A DNA stretch of 32,621 bases, taken from the NCBI GenBank assembly GCA_019240665.1, contig JAFAXZ010000242.1, forward strand, positions 1-32,621, read 5' to 3'. Source of the stretch: Pseudonocardiales bacterium (GTDB lineage: Bacteria; Actinomycetota; Actinomycetes; Mycobacteriales; Pseudonocardiaceae). The notes below the pieces were generated by a model that saw nothing but the letters and a program-made list of their open reading frames with translations, did no database searches and had not been told where the DNA came from. Shown one piece after another: positions 31,841 through 32,621 of the stretch (positions are counted from its first letter, which is position 1; each line of letters starts with the position of its first letter). The translations under genes were made by a program, and so were the position numbers.

Positions 31841-32621
31841 CTACTGATCAACACCCCGAACACCCGGTTGTTCGTCAATCACGGGCCAGGCCACTTCGGA
31901 TGAGATCGGCCTCGGCAGGGCACCTCGTTGGCTGAGCCGGACCGCCATCCCGCAGATCACCAGGCTGAACGCGGCCACCACGCCCAGGTCGACCCACTCG
32001 GGGATGAGCTTGGTTCCGCCGTACTGCCCAAGGTAGGAGATCACTGTCAGGCCGATGAACCATGGCAGGATCCACACCAGCGACCGCGGGTCCAGCCGCG
32101 GTCGCTTATCCGGGCGACCCAGCGCGTAGGAGACCCCGAACAGCACATAGCCGGCGGCGACGATCAGCATCAGCTTCTGCACCGTGGCCCAGGCCGTCCA
32201 GTAGATGGTCTCGTTCGCGGCGATGAACGCCAGCGGCGCCAGGACCGAGGCGGCCGGCAACCGGTACGGCCGTGCATGGTCGGGTTCGGTCTTGCGCAGG
32301 GCCAGCAGGGTGATGGGAGCGAACGCATACATGATGAATGTCGCCGAGGTGGCCAGTCCGACCAGGCTGTGCCAGCTCGGAAAGGGCAGGAAGCAGATCA
32401 GGCCCACGACGAACGACAGGATGATCGAGAAGTACGGGACACCGCGACCGCTGATCCGGCTGACAACGCGGGGAACGTAACCGAGGTGACCCAGCGCGTA
32501 GGACAGCCGCGCGGAGGTGCCCAGATAGACCAGGCCGGTGCCGGCCGGTGAGACGAACGCATCCACATACAGGATGGCGGCCAGCCAGCCCAGGCCCAGG
32601 CCGGTGGCCAGCGTCGCATAC
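31841..32621 (-). CDS. APC family amino acid permease, C-terminal part
   Basis: The frame stays open to the window edge, so the start lies beyond 32621; the ORF-track start at 32566 is an internal GTG. The visible 259 or so residues contain at least five membrane helices, including YFSIILSFVVGLICFLPFPS, ATFIMYAFAPITLLAL, WILPWFIGLTVISYL and VAAFSLVICGMAVRL. YLGTSARLSYALGHLGYVPR and RKTEPDHARPYRLP are signatures of APC-superfamily amino acid or polyamine transporters. It is an inner-membrane protein with an unknown substrate. The end lies 20 bp from the convergent glycosyltransferase. Confidence 0.85.
   Translation of the reverse strand, partial: YATLATGLGLGWLAAILYVDAFVSPAGTGLVYLGTSARLSYALGHLGYVPRVVSRISGRGVPYFSIILSFVVGLICFLPFPSWHSLVGLATSATFIMYAFAPITLLALRKTEPDHARPYRLPAASVLAPLAFIAANETIYWTAWATVQKLMLIVAAGYVLFGVSYALGRPDKRPRLDPRSLVWILPWFIGLTVISYLGQYGGTKLIPEWVDLGVVAAFSLVICGMAVRLSQRGALPRPISSEVAWPVIDEQPGVRGVDQ

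Overview
The window is high-GC, densely coded DNA from an actinomycete, most likely of the Mycobacteriales/Pseudonocardiales type. Supporting signs are the frequent GTG starts, the 4-8 bp start/stop overlaps, and actinobacterial family proteins (DUF3039, DUF3099, DUF4192, PAC2, IdeR, SigB). The gene order YihY - DUF3039 - DUF3099 - sigB - ideR - galE - PAC2 matches, from memory, the Mycobacterium tuberculosis Rv2707-Rv2714 neighbourhood downstream of sigA and the corynebacterial sigB-dtxR-galE order. I read the window as that conserved backbone carrying several accessory insertions.

Region 1 (1-10387) begins with a truncated YihY/BrkB tail and a ferritin-like diiron protein. A complete set of nickel-pincer nucleotide (NPN) cofactor genes follows: larE on the minus strand, divergent from larB-larC. 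Directly downstream, apparently co-transcribed, are a fatty acyl-CoA reductase/HAD fusion, a zinc alcohol dehydrogenase, a divergent LarA homologue and a PlsC-type acyltransferase. Together they look like a lipid-linked pathway using a nickel-pincer enzyme of unknown substrate. The LarA homologue keeps the cofactor lysine and the nickel-ligand histidine but lacks one of the two catalytic histidines.

Region 2 (10389-12378) has DUF3039 followed by two amino-acid-kinase-fold genes on the minus strand. These closely resemble the beta and alpha subunits of the Azotobacter molybdenum storage protein. The beta-like subunit is conserved. The alpha-like subunit has lost several residues recalled as ATP or molybdate-cluster ligands.

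Region 3 (12604-17659) holds a frameshifted DUF3099 gene, a HhH-GPD protein, an unknown gene, and a polyhydroxyalkanoate unit (class I phaC, XRE regulator, phasin with a strong promoter and a long perfect hairpin downstream). D-aminoacyl-tRNA deacylase diverges from phaC.

Region 4 (17660-25485) contains sigB behind an ECF-type promoter, acuC, ideR overlapping galE, DUF4192, a methyltransferase, a decayed LLM oxidoreductase pseudogene and PAC2. Region 5 (25548-32621) contains a three-gene GMC oxidoreductase operon, a pyruvate-oxidase-like ThDP enzyme, an HpnB-like glycosyltransferase and the C-terminal part of an APC permease that runs off the window.

Several short tandem duplications (13-27 bp) sit in intergenic DNA, and three of them cover stop codons. 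I see no tRNA, rRNA, insertion sequence or CRISPR array. No gene-free stretch exceeds about 300 bp.
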